Shown here: one piece after another, positions 20,265 through 30,345 of the stretch
Numbering within the stretch: position 1 is the first letter of the stretch
How the letters are laid out: the number at the start of each line of letters is the position of its first letter
NCBI GenBank assembly: GCA_016802295.1
Contig: JAESIW010000200.1
Location: 451,185-482,966, forward strand
Length of the DNA: 31,782 bases
Source: Brachionus rotundiformis
Taxonomy: Eukaryota; Rotifera; Eurotatoria; Ploima; Brachionidae
Reading direction: 5' to 3'
Notes under the pieces: model-generated
The model's input: only the letters and a program-made list of their open reading frames with translations
The model's database searches: none
Told to the model about the DNA's origin: nothing
Made by a program: the position numbers and the translations under genes

Positions 20265-21150
20265 TTATTTTAACAAGGTTGATATAAATTGGTCAAAGAC
20301 CTATTGTATGATCTTTTCAAATAGAAAGACTATTATTCCCAAGATGATCAATCTTTGTGGAAATGAAATAAAAGTTGTCAATGAAATAAGTCTTTTAGGT
20401 TATAAAATTGATCAAAATCTTAACTTTTCTAATTTTGCATGTAGTATCTCATTAATTGTAAATAAAAAATTATTCAGTATAAAGAGACTATTCTAACTAT
20501 CAACATCTGTAAAAATACAGTTTTTTAAGGCGTTTATATTACCTTATTTTGACTATTTCTGGACTCTCTTGTGCTATTTCTCAAAAGAGACAATAATTAA
20601 ATTGGCTAAGAGTTATTATTTGACAATATTCAAATTGTTTAAGTTCAAGTTTGAGGTTAATAACTTTAACGATATTAATAACTTCTTAGAAAAGTATGGC
20701 CTATATGCATTCCAACATAGAATACTAGATAGAATGCTATCTTTTACTTATAAAACACTAAACTTTCATAACTCTCCTGATAATCTAAGGCAGAATTTAA
20801 AGAAAAATGACTCAAGAAATTTGAAATATAATTTAAGGAACTGTGAGAATCTGATAGAACCAACATCAAAATCAGTAAATGGTGAAAAAACTTTTGGATT
20901 TTTCTATTCACGACTTGTTTTGTGATCAAGAGATCTTTATGATCAACATTTAAGCATTCAATTTTCAATAATATCAATTTGATTTTCTCAGATTTTGTAA
21001 AAAAATTCAAAAAATTTAACTTAAATATTTCAATGTTTTGTTTTATTAAATAATTATATAAACAATTAATTTTTAATTTGTAAAACTTATTTTATTTAAA
21101 TAAATGGAGTGTTAATCGGCCCTAGCCTGTTGATTAACCTTGAAATTGAA
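20265..21150 (+). mobile_element. Non-LTR retrotransposon, 5'-truncated copy B
   Basis: Same family as copy A (11320-12310) and better preserved. Reading: SKTYCMIFSNRKTIIPK, ISLLGYKIDQNLNFSNFACS, KLFSIKRLF, one stop, VKIQFFKAFILPYFDY, then an open stretch (20569-20925) with NNFLEKYGLYAFQHRILDRM and LNFHNSPDNLRQNLK, the C-terminal region that follows RT in this family. A 95-nt 3' UTR block (20945-21040) is nearly identical to copy A, and the end shows 'ccctagcctgttgattaa' with a 15-nt deletion relative to copies A and C, then a cttgaaattgaaaattgaa tail. RT itself is missing. Non-functional. Confidence 0.82.
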
Positions 21151-22584
21151 AATTGAAGCGTTTTTTCCAAATTGAAGCTGAGTTGAAGTTGATTATTGAC
21201 CAAGCACACCATTTAAACAAAGTTATAGATCAATCGAATATTATTTATAAGAAATCAATCTTATGCTTTGTTTTTAAAATGGTGGCTCTTGGTACTTCCA
21301 TTCCAAACTCATTGCCAATGAAATCGGATCGCTGAGCCGCTGCTGTAATGGTTTCACAAAAGCCGTGTTATTCACAATTTAGAAAAATTGAGAACTACGA
21401 AGTAAGCTTATGTCAAAAGCATTGATAATGACGTGAGGCCTTTCTACTATTAGTCATCAAAATCAATCGAAAGTTAATTTCGATTGAATATAAAATAACT
21501 CCGTAGCTGAATTTTGAAGTTAAAAAATCTACCTATTTATAGCCTTTTAAAGTTAATATTATTTAATATTATGTTTGTTGGCAACTATGAAATACATTTG
21601 GTTGCCACCTAAACATTATTTTTATTGGCTTCAAATTTCTTATTAAAGTTAGTTAAATTTAATTTATTTAAATGGATTAGATAATTATGAAATTTTAAAT
21701 GTTGAGAATTCCAGCATTATAAGCATTTTTAAGAAATTGCGAATTAATTTTTGTTAGTATTAGCTTTATTTATAAGCAGGTGTTATTAGGCTCAAAGTTT
21801 GTTATTGAGTGACTTGAGAGAGAGACGCGGTTTTTAGTCTATTTGAGCGGGTATTTAAAACTATGATGCTGTACATAGTGTAGATAATCTGCCTGTTTAA
21901 ACTTGAATATCATAATTCTTAAGCAAAGATTACAAGGTATTTGATGGAGAGAATACTTCTTTTATTAAACAGTTATCAAAAGTAGAAGATCTGATTCACA
22001 TTAATTGCACTAAATATGATTTAGCATTCAGTGTTATTTTGATTGAATGGTACCTTTAATACTACTTTTATTTAATAGAATATTGTATGTTGGATAATCT
22101 TAATCATTTTTTTATATAAAACAAACTTAATTTTCTACTTAATTGTAAAATGCATATTTAATTTTCTATCAATTTTTATTTTAAATTATCCATGGGGCTT
22201 AAACTTTAATTAAATAAATAAATTATTATCACATAAATCTAATTCATCCGAATATACCGCTAGCTTTTTTACGATAATGAATAATATCGTTTTTATTGTG
22301 CTGTTTTATCTTGTCTTTAAATATTTTCGTGATTTGAAAATATAGTTTTTTAGTTTTATCTTAAATAGATTAGTCCATTTTTTTAAAATAATTTAAAACT
22401 TTGTAGATAAAAAATTTTCATATATCAATTAAATAATTAAATAAGAATATAATTTTTTATTAATCAAATAATAAATAAAAAAAATATCCGTTTCATCTAA
22501 TGTTCGAGGGCTATTAAAGTTTTAAAAAAGTGAAAATTCCATATAATTGCCCATGGGATTTAGAGACATGTCCTGCTTAATATC
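21151..22584. other. Unassigned A+T-rich region
   Basis: No gene recognised. The short frame at 21153-21335 has no recognisable family. A 10-bp-arm hairpin (tcaatcgaaa / tttcgattga) lies at 21463-21487. Sequence from about 22500 may already belong to the mariner remnant that follows. Confidence 0.4.
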
Positions 22585-22796
22585 CCAATGATATTACGCG
22601 AGAAAATACGGTAGTTTAAAATTTTCTGAGTATTCTCCTGATCTTATTCCATATGATTACTATTTTTATTGCAATTGGGAACTAACAAGAATGAACTGCT
22701 CGAAATACTCGCATTTTGAGAACTTAACACTCAAACATCAGAGGAGTTTTTTCGACTCTTTATACTACATCTCTTATTTGTATTTGATTAAATAAA
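22585..22796 (+). pseudogene. Mariner-type transposase remnant (C-terminal part)
   Basis: LREKIR (from about 22598, other frame), then from about 22628 KFSEYSPDLIPYDYYFY, which matches the mariner/Tc1 word YSPDLxPxDY(H/Y)(L/F)F carrying the third catalytic Asp. It continues with HFENLTLKHQRSFFDSLYY and stops at 22794-22796. The upstream two thirds (first two catalytic Asp) are not recognisable, and a frame break lies between the two words. No terminal inverted repeats were confirmed. A dead fragment. Confidence 0.72.
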
Positions 22797-23115
22797 AGTA
22801 ATTATTTTTTTAATTTTTTCTGCAGTCTGATAATTAAAATCAAAAAATATTAAAATTGATAAATTTTTTTTGAAAAATTTACCTATTTCATTGAATATAG
22901 ACTAAAAAGATAAGTTAACTCGAGGTGTCCAAAAAACCCCTCCGAGTTTTGAGGATTAAAAATCAAATAATTAAAGAAAGAAGAAAAAAAAGTGCAATTG
23001 GTTTCTTCAAGACAAAAGTAAGAAGAGTAGAAAAAGTTGAAAGAACTTAGCGTCTTTGATTGATTAGAATAAATAGTTTAAATAAAATACAGTATCGAAG
23101 GGATTGTGAAGTTCC
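22797..23115. other. A+T-rich spacer
   Basis: Nothing firmly recognised. 'gaggtgtccaaaaaacccct' at about 22923 resembles mariner-type terminal repeats but no partner was found. Confidence 0.35.
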
Positions 23116-23318
23116 TTTCAATTCAAAAAACTTGAATTATTGTTTACCTTAAGGAATAATTTACTTCTTTAAAATGCTTGATCTTAGAACTGTTTTACTT
23201 AATGCAATAAAATAAGTCTGCAAATATCTCTGCAAGTTTCTGCATTTTGTAATTCATCAAAAAGTGTTCTCTAAAAATGTGCAATTACTCTTCAGGGTCA
23301 ATGCAGAAATATATTTTC
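23116..23318. mobile_element. Left half of the chitinase-intron foldback element
   Basis: Matches 3951-4141 over its whole length: 'accttaaggaataattta', 'taagtctgcaaata.ctctgcaagttt.tgcatttt', 'catcaaaaagtgttctctaa' and 'tcttcagggt' follow in the same order and spacing. The right half is absent; the sequence changes abruptly at about 23318 into LINE endonuclease coding sequence, so either the LINE cut it or the copy was always truncated. Confidence 0.8.
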
Positions 23319-25500
23319 GAATCAACTGGTTAAGAAGTAATGTTATAATTGGAGGTGACTTAAATTCTAAGTAAACTCTCACTGACTGTAAAAATTGAAT
23401 AATGGTAATATTTTAGAAAAAATTGTACATAATTTAAAATTTTATCTAATAAATTTTAAAGATTGCCTAGACTCTTTACCAGGTGTTGAATGTCAACTTA
23501 GACCTTATGTGCTCTGAAATAACGATTGAGATAATGAATGCTGCCGAGAAAACTTTACCTAAGACCAGTCAAAAAATTTTCAAAATCCGACTTACTCCGG
23601 ATAAAGTCAAATTAATTAAAGAAAGGAGAAAATTGAGAGGAAAATATTTTAGATCGAGATCAAATATTAATAAAATGGAGTTTAATAAAATTACTGCACG
23701 AGTAAAGCTTAAAATAAAAGATTTTAAAAACAAGAATTGGGAAGATTTTAAATCAAATAAAAATAAAAGACTGTCTAGATTCTCCTGGAGAAGAATAAAC
23801 AAGTTTAGAAACTCAGCTAATAAATCTAAAATATCTACACTAATTTTAGACAAAAAAGAATTTGCTACAGACAAAGAAAAAAGTATAGTGTTTGGAAAAG
23901 ACTATCAGAAATTTTTAAAAACAATGAAGACAAATCAGACTCAGTCTCTGAAATGGAGGTTGAAAACTTAGTTACTAACTCTTTCTGCAGTTTTCCAGAA
24001 CTGCCAAAACTTGAAACCATCACTGTGAGAAAATTTATTAAATCGTTAAAAAAGGCAAAGGATTTCTCTAGCTCTGGTTCAGATAAGATACATAACCTAA
24101 TGTTGAAAAATCTAAATTTGACTATAACTAAAGAAATTCTGAATTTATTCGGAATAAATTCAGAATTTCTTTGACTTTTATTGGCAATAAAAGTCTAGAG
24201 ATGGGTAAATTTCCCACTCAAGGAAAACTGCAAAAATCACCATGATCTTAAAAAAACCTACCTGCTTCTGACCCGAATAATTATAGACCAGTTAGTCTGT
24301 GTAGTTGTTTAGGAAAAATTTTAGAGGGGATAATGCAAGAACGTTTATACAACCAAATAGAAAATAAAAAAATATTAAAAAAAGAATAGTCAGGCTTTAG
24401 AAAAAATCGACGTACTGCGGATAATTTATTCTTTCTTATTCAAAAAGTTGTCGAGTCTTTTAATAGATCCAAGAGAGTGTGATCACTTTTTTTTGATATA
24501 TCAAAGGCTTTCGACAAAGTTTGGCATAAAGGACTTCTATACAAGCTTGTCAAAAATAATATACCAACCTATATAATCTCTTGGATAAGAGACTTTTTAA
24601 GGATTTTTAAAGTGAAAGTAAATGATTATGTGTCGAGGCTTGAGTCCTCTTCTTTATGATATAGCAAAAAAAGATGGCCCAAATAAGTGTTACTCGCTGC
24701 TTTTTGCTGATGATCTTGTCACTTTCTTTATTTTTAGAAAATCAAATCAATACATATTTAAAAGAACTTGAGGTTTGGTTATTAAAATGGAAAATGAAAA
24801 TTTTACCAAAAAATATAGTTATACTGTTTTTAGAAAAAGTATATAAACTAAATATAATTTTACACTAAACCTTTCAGGTGGTAGGATCCCATATGAAAAG
24901 AATATAAAGTTCTTGGGCGTCACAGATGACGAATCTTTGAGTTTTAATGCACTCGTAAATGAAATAAGAGTAAAGTGTTTTTCATTAATAAATATTATCA
25001 AAATTTTATCAAACTCCAAATAGGGCTTAAGTAAAAAAAATTTATCAATAATAAATAAATCACTTATAGGTTCAATATTAGACTATTATTTTCCTTGTTA
25101 AGCTCCAAGCTCCAAGTTTTTTTGAAGTATTCTAAAATTAAAATTCGATATCCCCTCTGGAATCCTCCACCATGAAGGTTGGTCACAAATATCTCTCAAT
25201 AAAATTGAACACAGACTAGATGAACTAGCTGAGTGCTATGTCAGAAATGCTTTAGACAATAGTGTAGATATGGTAGTACAATTAGTAAAAGAGTACAATT
25301 TAGGTTTTCAATCTCGTCGTATCAACTTTCCGACTCCTCTCTGCAATTGTGGAGGAATTATTGAGGATTTTTTGGACGTCTAACAAAAATCGTTTCCTCA
25401 TGATCTTTCTATCCCTCTAACCAAAGACAAAAATTTTAACTTATCTCTTATTTAAATATAATAATCATTTTTGTTAACATTTTAATTATTATGTCAAATA
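23319..25500 (+). mobile_element. Degraded Jockey-like non-LTR retrotransposon
   Basis: About 2.2 kb on the plus strand carries the landmarks of one element in order but in shifting frames: end of an APE-type endonuclease (NVIIGGDLNSK, about 23338-23370), a lysine-rich linker (open 23483-23971), SLKKAKDFSSSGSDKIHN, NYRPVSLCSCLGKILEG (RT 1), SGFRKNRRTADNLFF, FFDISKAFDKVWHKGLLYKL (first catalytic Asp), WIRDFL, LLFADDL (catalytic Asp pair), IPYEKNIKFLGV, and a C-terminus ending LCNCGGIIEDFLDV at 25381. Several frameshifts and stops make it dead. Two abutting hairpins (24130-24195) interrupt the coding part. Family: Jockey-like by the FDISKAFDKVWH word. Confidence 0.85.
24130..24195. repeat. Two abutting perfect hairpins in the LINE coding region
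   Basis: 24130-24149 pairs perfectly with 24153-24172 (20 bp, loop cgg). Directly next to it 24173-24183 pairs perfectly with 24185-24195 (11 bp, loop g). The coding frame before it (TITKEILNL) is lost at this place. Confidence 0.9.
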
Positions 25501-25821
25501 ATGAAAATAAAATTTGAAAAAAACTAATTACAACAAAAAGATTAAAAATGTTAATAATGTATATTGAGTCCAACTTTTATTATCATTGTTAAAATAAAAT
25601 TTAAAATAATTTTAATCGTAATCTTTAAAAATTTCTTTAAAGAACCTTTAAAATATCTTTTTAATTTTTCTGACTTGGTGAATTGAAATTTATTATTTAA
25701 AAAAGTCATTATTATTATTATTAGCTATTTACTAATTAATTAGGGACAGTTTATTATTTAGTAAAAGATCAACAATATTTTCATCTTTTCTTGTTCCATT
25801 ATTGCTAATATTTAATAGTTT
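25501..25821. other. A+T-rich spacer with short ATT microsatellite
   Basis: Contains a short ATT repeat at about 25708-25724. Nothing else recognised. Confidence 0.45.
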
Positions 25822-26015
25822 TGTTAGGACCCAAGTCTTGACATGTCTTTACTTATGTTTTTTTAATACTGATTTGTTTGTTCTGCAGCTGGAGCACCTT
25901 TTCTATCTGCTATTTAAACCACTAACTAGTTTTACTTATTTTTGGCTTAAATCCTCAAAGTCTAATCCAAGACTTTAAAGTTAATAAGACTTAATCAGAA
26001 AAATCAACCAAAGGC
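25822..26015. repeat. Dispersed LTR-like repeat, copy 2
   Basis: Starts tgttaggacccaagtcttga and follows the order of shared blocks of copy 1 (475-726): the opening block, 'aaaccactaactagtttt', 'ggcttaaatcc', 'caagacttta' and 'atcagaaaaatcaacca'. It is shorter by about 55 nt and lacks the AATAAA of copy 1. It lies 275 bp beyond the end of the ZDHHC gene. No target duplication was found. Confidence 0.5.
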
Positions 26016-26290
26016 TATGGCTGGAATAAAGTTGAATAATTTATTTTGTTCTTATGCAAAAAAATATCTCTTTTTTTATTAATATAAATAAAAAAAATAA
26101 AAATCTATATAATTGAGATGAAAAAAAAAAAAACAATAACAATAGAACACTTTCTAATTTCTAATAATGAATGATATAAGGCGAAAAGACCATAAATTTG
26201 CCATACACTTACAGTTAAATTCGCTAAACAAAAATTAAAAAAAAAGGACCAAACCATTTAAGATATATGTACAATTAAATAATCTGACAT

Positions 26291-27901
26291 TCATACAGTT
26301 ATTTCATATGAGTTAAAATTGTTCCGGTCGTCGCTGTCCACACTATTTTGTCTGAGCTTTTGGCCCGTGTAGTCTCTGGGCCGGTTTTTGACCAGCTCGT
26401 TAGTGAGCAAATTCTGACTGGCACTTGTGTACGAATCATTTCTTGCATAGCGCTGCATTTCCTTGCTCTTGATCTTCTTGGCAATCTCCTTGTTGACATT
26501 GGTAGACTTTTTGACAGGAATAAAGTAATCCTCGTTCAAATAATTGTTGTATTTAAGTTCAAGCTCGTTTTGTTGGTGGTGACTCTGGGCCGGATACTTT
26601 CTGACACGCTTGGACTCGGGCCTGTTGGCGTAAAAGTTGGGGTTTCTGTAACGCTGAGGCGTGACCACATTGCTCGAGTCCATGGTTCGGATGAGCCGGG
26701 CGCCTTTGTTTCTTGAGTACTTTTCGAGCATGATCTTGGCCTCGTAGTACTCTCTCATTTTGAGCTGGTCGCGCTTGACCCTCATGTAGCTGGGCGGAGT
26801 CGAGGCGAACAAAATTTTGGCACAATTTCTCAACATACCCTCATCGAACGGATTAACACCGGTGCGAAATTTGCCAGTAACCTGTTCGTTGGTGGTGCGA
26901 CCGCGGCTCACCAGGACCGCATGAAAGCCGGTCAGTCCACCGATGGGTATTATGAGCACAGTGATGAGAATTATCAGCACAATCGCAGTAACCATGGGCA
27001 CATTCATCAGGTTGTCTTTGTTCAGCAGCACCATTACCACGCTCAGTGACAGTATGCACACCATGTGCAGGCTCAAAGAGACCAGAAACGCAAAAAAGTA
27101 CTTGTAATTGCGTTTACCGATGCAATTCGATACCCACTTTTGAAATTAACTTTTAATTAATTAAATTTTATGTTAGAATATGAACTTACTGGACAATGGT
27201 GATCCATGGTCTTTTTGAGGCAAAAAAAAAAAAAAATTTTTTTTTAAATAAATAAAAAGATATTTTTTGGTAAATTTTATTATAAATAATTACATCAATG
27301 CAAGAATTGCATACAGCACAGTGTGAGCTACGAGGCGGCCGGTAGAACAGACACGTAGTGCACCACTTCATGCGAACATTTATGTCATTGATTAGCACAC
27401 TTTTGTAATTGGTAGATGAGAGCGTTTTGGCAAAGCCCTCGCCGTTGTCGAGCACATCGGCTAGGTGAGTAACAATTAGCGGCATGTTAATGGTATGGGG
27501 TAGAAAGAGTACTTTTGGGAAAGCGGCCCGGGTCCATGAAGGTCGATATGCAGAAGTTGACCAGCACGTAGACGAAGAGGAGCGCGTGAATTGTCGCCAA
27601 GGCGACGAACAGATGAAACTTGCTTGCTCCCAACAGATCGTAGTAGAGCGGTAGTCTGAAATTGAGATTATAAGACAAAATTTGCCGCTAGGCCCAGGTA
27701 CTTACACTAAAGTGAAGTAAGAGGAGGTCGAGCTTATCAGTATGAACCTAAAATGGGAGCAAACGAGTGTACAGGGCTTTGTCAAGGGACCTAGAGGACT
27801 TACCAGGCGAACAGAGAGGGAAGAAGCTTTCTGCTACATGGCTCGTAGTCGTCATCGGGATCGTAGGCCATGTCCGATGTGTAGTAGGCTTTGCTATTCA
27901 T
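26291..27901 (-). CDS. ZDHHC5/8-type protein S-palmitoyltransferase, six exons
   Basis: Exons (minus): 27901-27804, 27747-27706, 27655-27513, 27460-27294, 27210-27190, 27136-26291; 1317 nt, 438 aa, phases consistent. The protein has four membrane segments (about 28-49, 60-84, 169-199, 204-227), the DPG motif after TM2 (88-90), a cysteine-rich domain (124-172) with RMKWC, RPPRSSHC, catalytic DHHC (153-156), NCIGKRN, the TTxE motif (238-241, TTNE) and the ZDHHC5/8 signature EQVTGKFRTGVNPF. A cytoplasmic tail of about 190 residues ends in ITV. DHHC enzymes transfer palmitate to cytosolic cysteines; the 5/8 subgroup acts at the plasma membrane and neurites. Exon 5 is a 21-nt micro-exon holding TMDHHCP. 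I chose ATG 27901 (A at -3); a short upstream frame overlaps it. The last exon carries the whole tail. Confidence 0.94.
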
Positions 27902-27914
27902 TTTGCTCGCTCAT
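27894..27914 (-). promoter_or_regulatory. Short upstream frame overlapping the ZDHHC start
   Basis: ATG at 27914-27912 opens a six-codon frame (MSEQNE, stop 27896-27894) that overlaps the main ATG (27901-27899) in another frame. The upstream ATG has T at -3 (weak context) and the main ATG has A at -3, so leaky scanning would be expected if the leader extends that far; the transcription start is unknown. Confidence 0.4.
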
Positions 27915-29150
27915 GCAATCAATCAAGACATATTTACAAGTTAAAATGATTGAGAAATTGTATTTTGTTTATGTGACACAGGCCTAATGGATCAGATACA
28001 ATCAAATTATTCTAAAAGTGTTTGTTTTTTAGTCGATAATTAGGTCTTTGAGAGAAAAATGTATTTTATATTTTTATTTTTTTAGAAAGTAGTGCTCATT
28101 AATCTATTCGCCAATGTGTGTACGGTGCTGATCGTAAATAATTTATGTTCGCATTTATTTATATTGCAAAGCGATTAACGCCCAAATAAATTTCAAGTGT
28201 TTGCCAAAGTAAAATCGATTTGCATCGACTTCGATTTTTGTCTGTCAATTAATTAATCTACAAATATAAATTTAGCTAGCAATAGTTTAATTTTATTTTT
28301 ATTGTTGTTTCTTTCTAATTAACAAAATCGTAAATTTTTGATGCAAAATTTTTCTTTACTTTTGGCTAAACGTTTGGCTAAACAGAAGGACCAAGATCCA
28401 TTCTAAGTCCCCTGAGGTACTAGCAAATTATTTAATAAATAAATAAATAAATAAACTTAATTTTAGATAAATTATTGTTGAATTACCGACTCAATATAAA
28501 AATATCCTGAAATCTTTAATAAGGAAAGATATACCTTTATCTAAAATGCTTTCTTTTTGACACAAAACTGATTTGAAAAAATTATAAACTGAAAATCTCA
28601 CAACTTTTATCTGATAGACTAAACTTACCTGCTAATTGATTGACTATTAATAAACTTATATTAACTTATCCAGAAAAATTGAAAATTATAAAACGGATCA
28701 AGCAAGACGAAGAAATCAATCTGCATCTTAGATATTTGGAGCAAAATAGAAATTTTTTAGAATGAAGAAGACTAATTTTTTTTGTTTTTTTTAATAAAAA
28801 TTTAAACACCTAATTCTTTGTCAATTAACACCTGATTTTTTTCATTTTAGTAAATTTTTCCTCTAATTGTAAAAATTAATAAAAAAAAATAATACAGTAT
28901 ATTACTACGAACAAACATATTTCCTTCAGTACAAATATCTAACAGTATATTTTCTTTTCAGTATAATTTGTCAAATACCGAATTACCAAATGGCCAATGG
29001 TATTGAGAATTTCAAATACAAAAAGAGAAAAACTCTTCTTTTTTGATAAATTAAAATTTAATAAATAAAATATATTTAAAGCTTTTGTATTGCGAGTAAC
29101 GAGACGTTAACCTTTTTTAATAAAGAATTTTTCAAAAAAGCTACTTTTAT
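27915..29150. other. A+T-rich region upstream of the ZDHHC gene
   Basis: The proximal part (about 27915-28260) is the likely ZDHHC promoter region; no TATA box stands out. Around 28621-28765 a short open stretch (LTYPEKLKIIKRIKQDEEIN) is of unknown origin, perhaps an old retroelement. No other feature recognised. Confidence 0.4.
28431..28455. repeat. (TAAA)n microsatellite
   Basis: About five tandem copies of aaat/taaa. Confidence 0.8.
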
Positions 29151-29176
29151 ATAATAATAATAATAATAATAATAAT
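29151..29176. repeat. (TAA)n microsatellite
   Basis: About eight uninterrupted taa units. Confidence 0.9.
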
Positions 29177-29369
29177 AGTTTATATTCTACGGTCAGTTTA
29201 GTTAATCTAAAATGACAAAGAAGGAAGACTATAGTAGCGCTATAGTAGATTTTTGATTTTTTAATATTTCTACCGACTTCATCCAGTCTGTTTTTGAACT
29301 GGTTAACCAAACTTGCTCCATTTGTTCACTACTCGATTAGATAGAAAGTTACGCCTTGCTTCATATTTA

Positions 29370-29640
29370 ATTTTAATTCTCTTTCTCTCTAATTTTGACA
29401 GCCTCCCTCCTTTTCTCCATCTTTCTCTCTACTCTTTTTTTAAATAAATTTGCACATACTCTGTCTATCTCTTTTGTTTCTTAACGCCCTTACTGGTCTA
29501 TCTTTTTTCTCCGTTTATCTCTAATCTGGCCATCTTTAGAACATTTTTTAAAGTCCACTCTTCCTATGTTTCCATCTTCTTAAACTTTCACATCCATTTC
29601 TAAAACTCAATTTTAGTCTTATTTCCCTCTTCAATAACGA
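29370..29640. repeat. Pyrimidine-rich tract on the plus strand
   Basis: The plus strand is dominated by C and T (runs such as ttctctttctctctaa and cctccctccttttctcc), in contrast to the A/T mix around it. No coding frame is apparent. The asymmetry could mark a decayed microsatellite or a region able to form triplex DNA; no function can be claimed. Confidence 0.55.
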
Positions 29641-29942
29641 GTTTTCATTTCTTAATTATTATTTGATAGCCCTTTGAGCACTTTCAAAAAATCCTCGCTT
29701 TTTTCTAACCAAATAACTTCCTGCTAAAATAAATGTAAATCTAAATGCTAAGTTTTATTTGAGTATTTTTAATTATTGTCTTTCAAAAATTTCTATTAAG
29801 AAAATACATGGAAAATTTTTTCAATGTGTATAGTGTATTGAAGATTTACGACCAGAATTTTTTTTAATAACTATTCAGTATTTGTTTTTTATTCAAGTGT
29901 GTCTATGCTTAATATGCTCGTCACGCAACGCTCGTTCCTCGC

Positions 29943-30100
29943 AAAAAAATACTGCAACACACTTTGCTGCATCTTTTTTAGATATAAAAACTCTCTTTTC
30001 TTTTATTTGGTAAGCAAAATCATTAATCACTTTTAGTCTTATTGGTTTAAAATTATTTTAGATAAAAAAGATGCAGCAAAGTATGTTGCAGTATTTTTTT
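29943..30100. mobile_element. Foldback MITE-like element with 38-bp arms
   Basis: 29943-29980 pairs with 30063-30100 over 38 bp with a single mismatch (arm: aaaaaaatactgcaacac then actttgctgcatctttttta). The 82-nt interior is A+T-rich and non-coding. The near-perfect arms suggest a recent origin. No target-site duplication was found outside the arms, and the outer A/T runs obscure the exact edges. Confidence 0.7.
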
Positions 30101-30183
30101 AAATATATTTATTTTAGTAAATTTTAATCTATCAAAATAGGAAAAATTTTTGTTCTTTTTGTTTTTGAAATTCACTTTGCCAT

Positions 30184-30345
30184 GACCAGTTGAGTTCAAT
30201 TTTTAATAAGAAACCATTCAATATGAATAGTCCCACATCAGCTTTCTGCAAGGTTTTAGAGAGTATAATCCGAAATAAACTTATGTTCTTTCTTCAGGAA
30301 AAAAGTCTCATCGTAGTCAACATGTAGCTTGGTTTTAAATATAAA
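30184..30345 (+). mobile_element. LINE reverse-transcriptase crumb 1
   Basis: Frame from about 30224 reads SPTSAFCKVLESIIRNKL then FFLQEKSLI, a stop and LGFK, matching the RT start NYRPISLTSxFCKVLExII and the following QHGF word of Jockey-like elements. The leading 'gaccagttgagttcaatttt' (30184-30203) recurs at 30986-31005. No more of the element is present. Confidence 0.65.

Noticed and set aside
21153..21335. 60-codon open frame
   Set aside because: Starts in the tail of LINE copy B; no family.
22914..22960. Possible mariner terminal repeat near gaggtgtccaaaaaacccct
   Set aside because: Orientation does not fit the right end of the remnant at 22585-22796 and no partner was found.
26348..26716. 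122-codon plus-strand frame
   Set aside because: Shadow of the ZDHHC last exon on the opposite strand.
27742..27987. Plus-strand frame over the ZDHHC 5' end
   Set aside because: Runs across ZDHHC exons and introns antisense; no domain of its own.
29151..29176. CRISPR-like or regulatory repeat
   Set aside because: A plain (TAA)n microsatellite without spacers.
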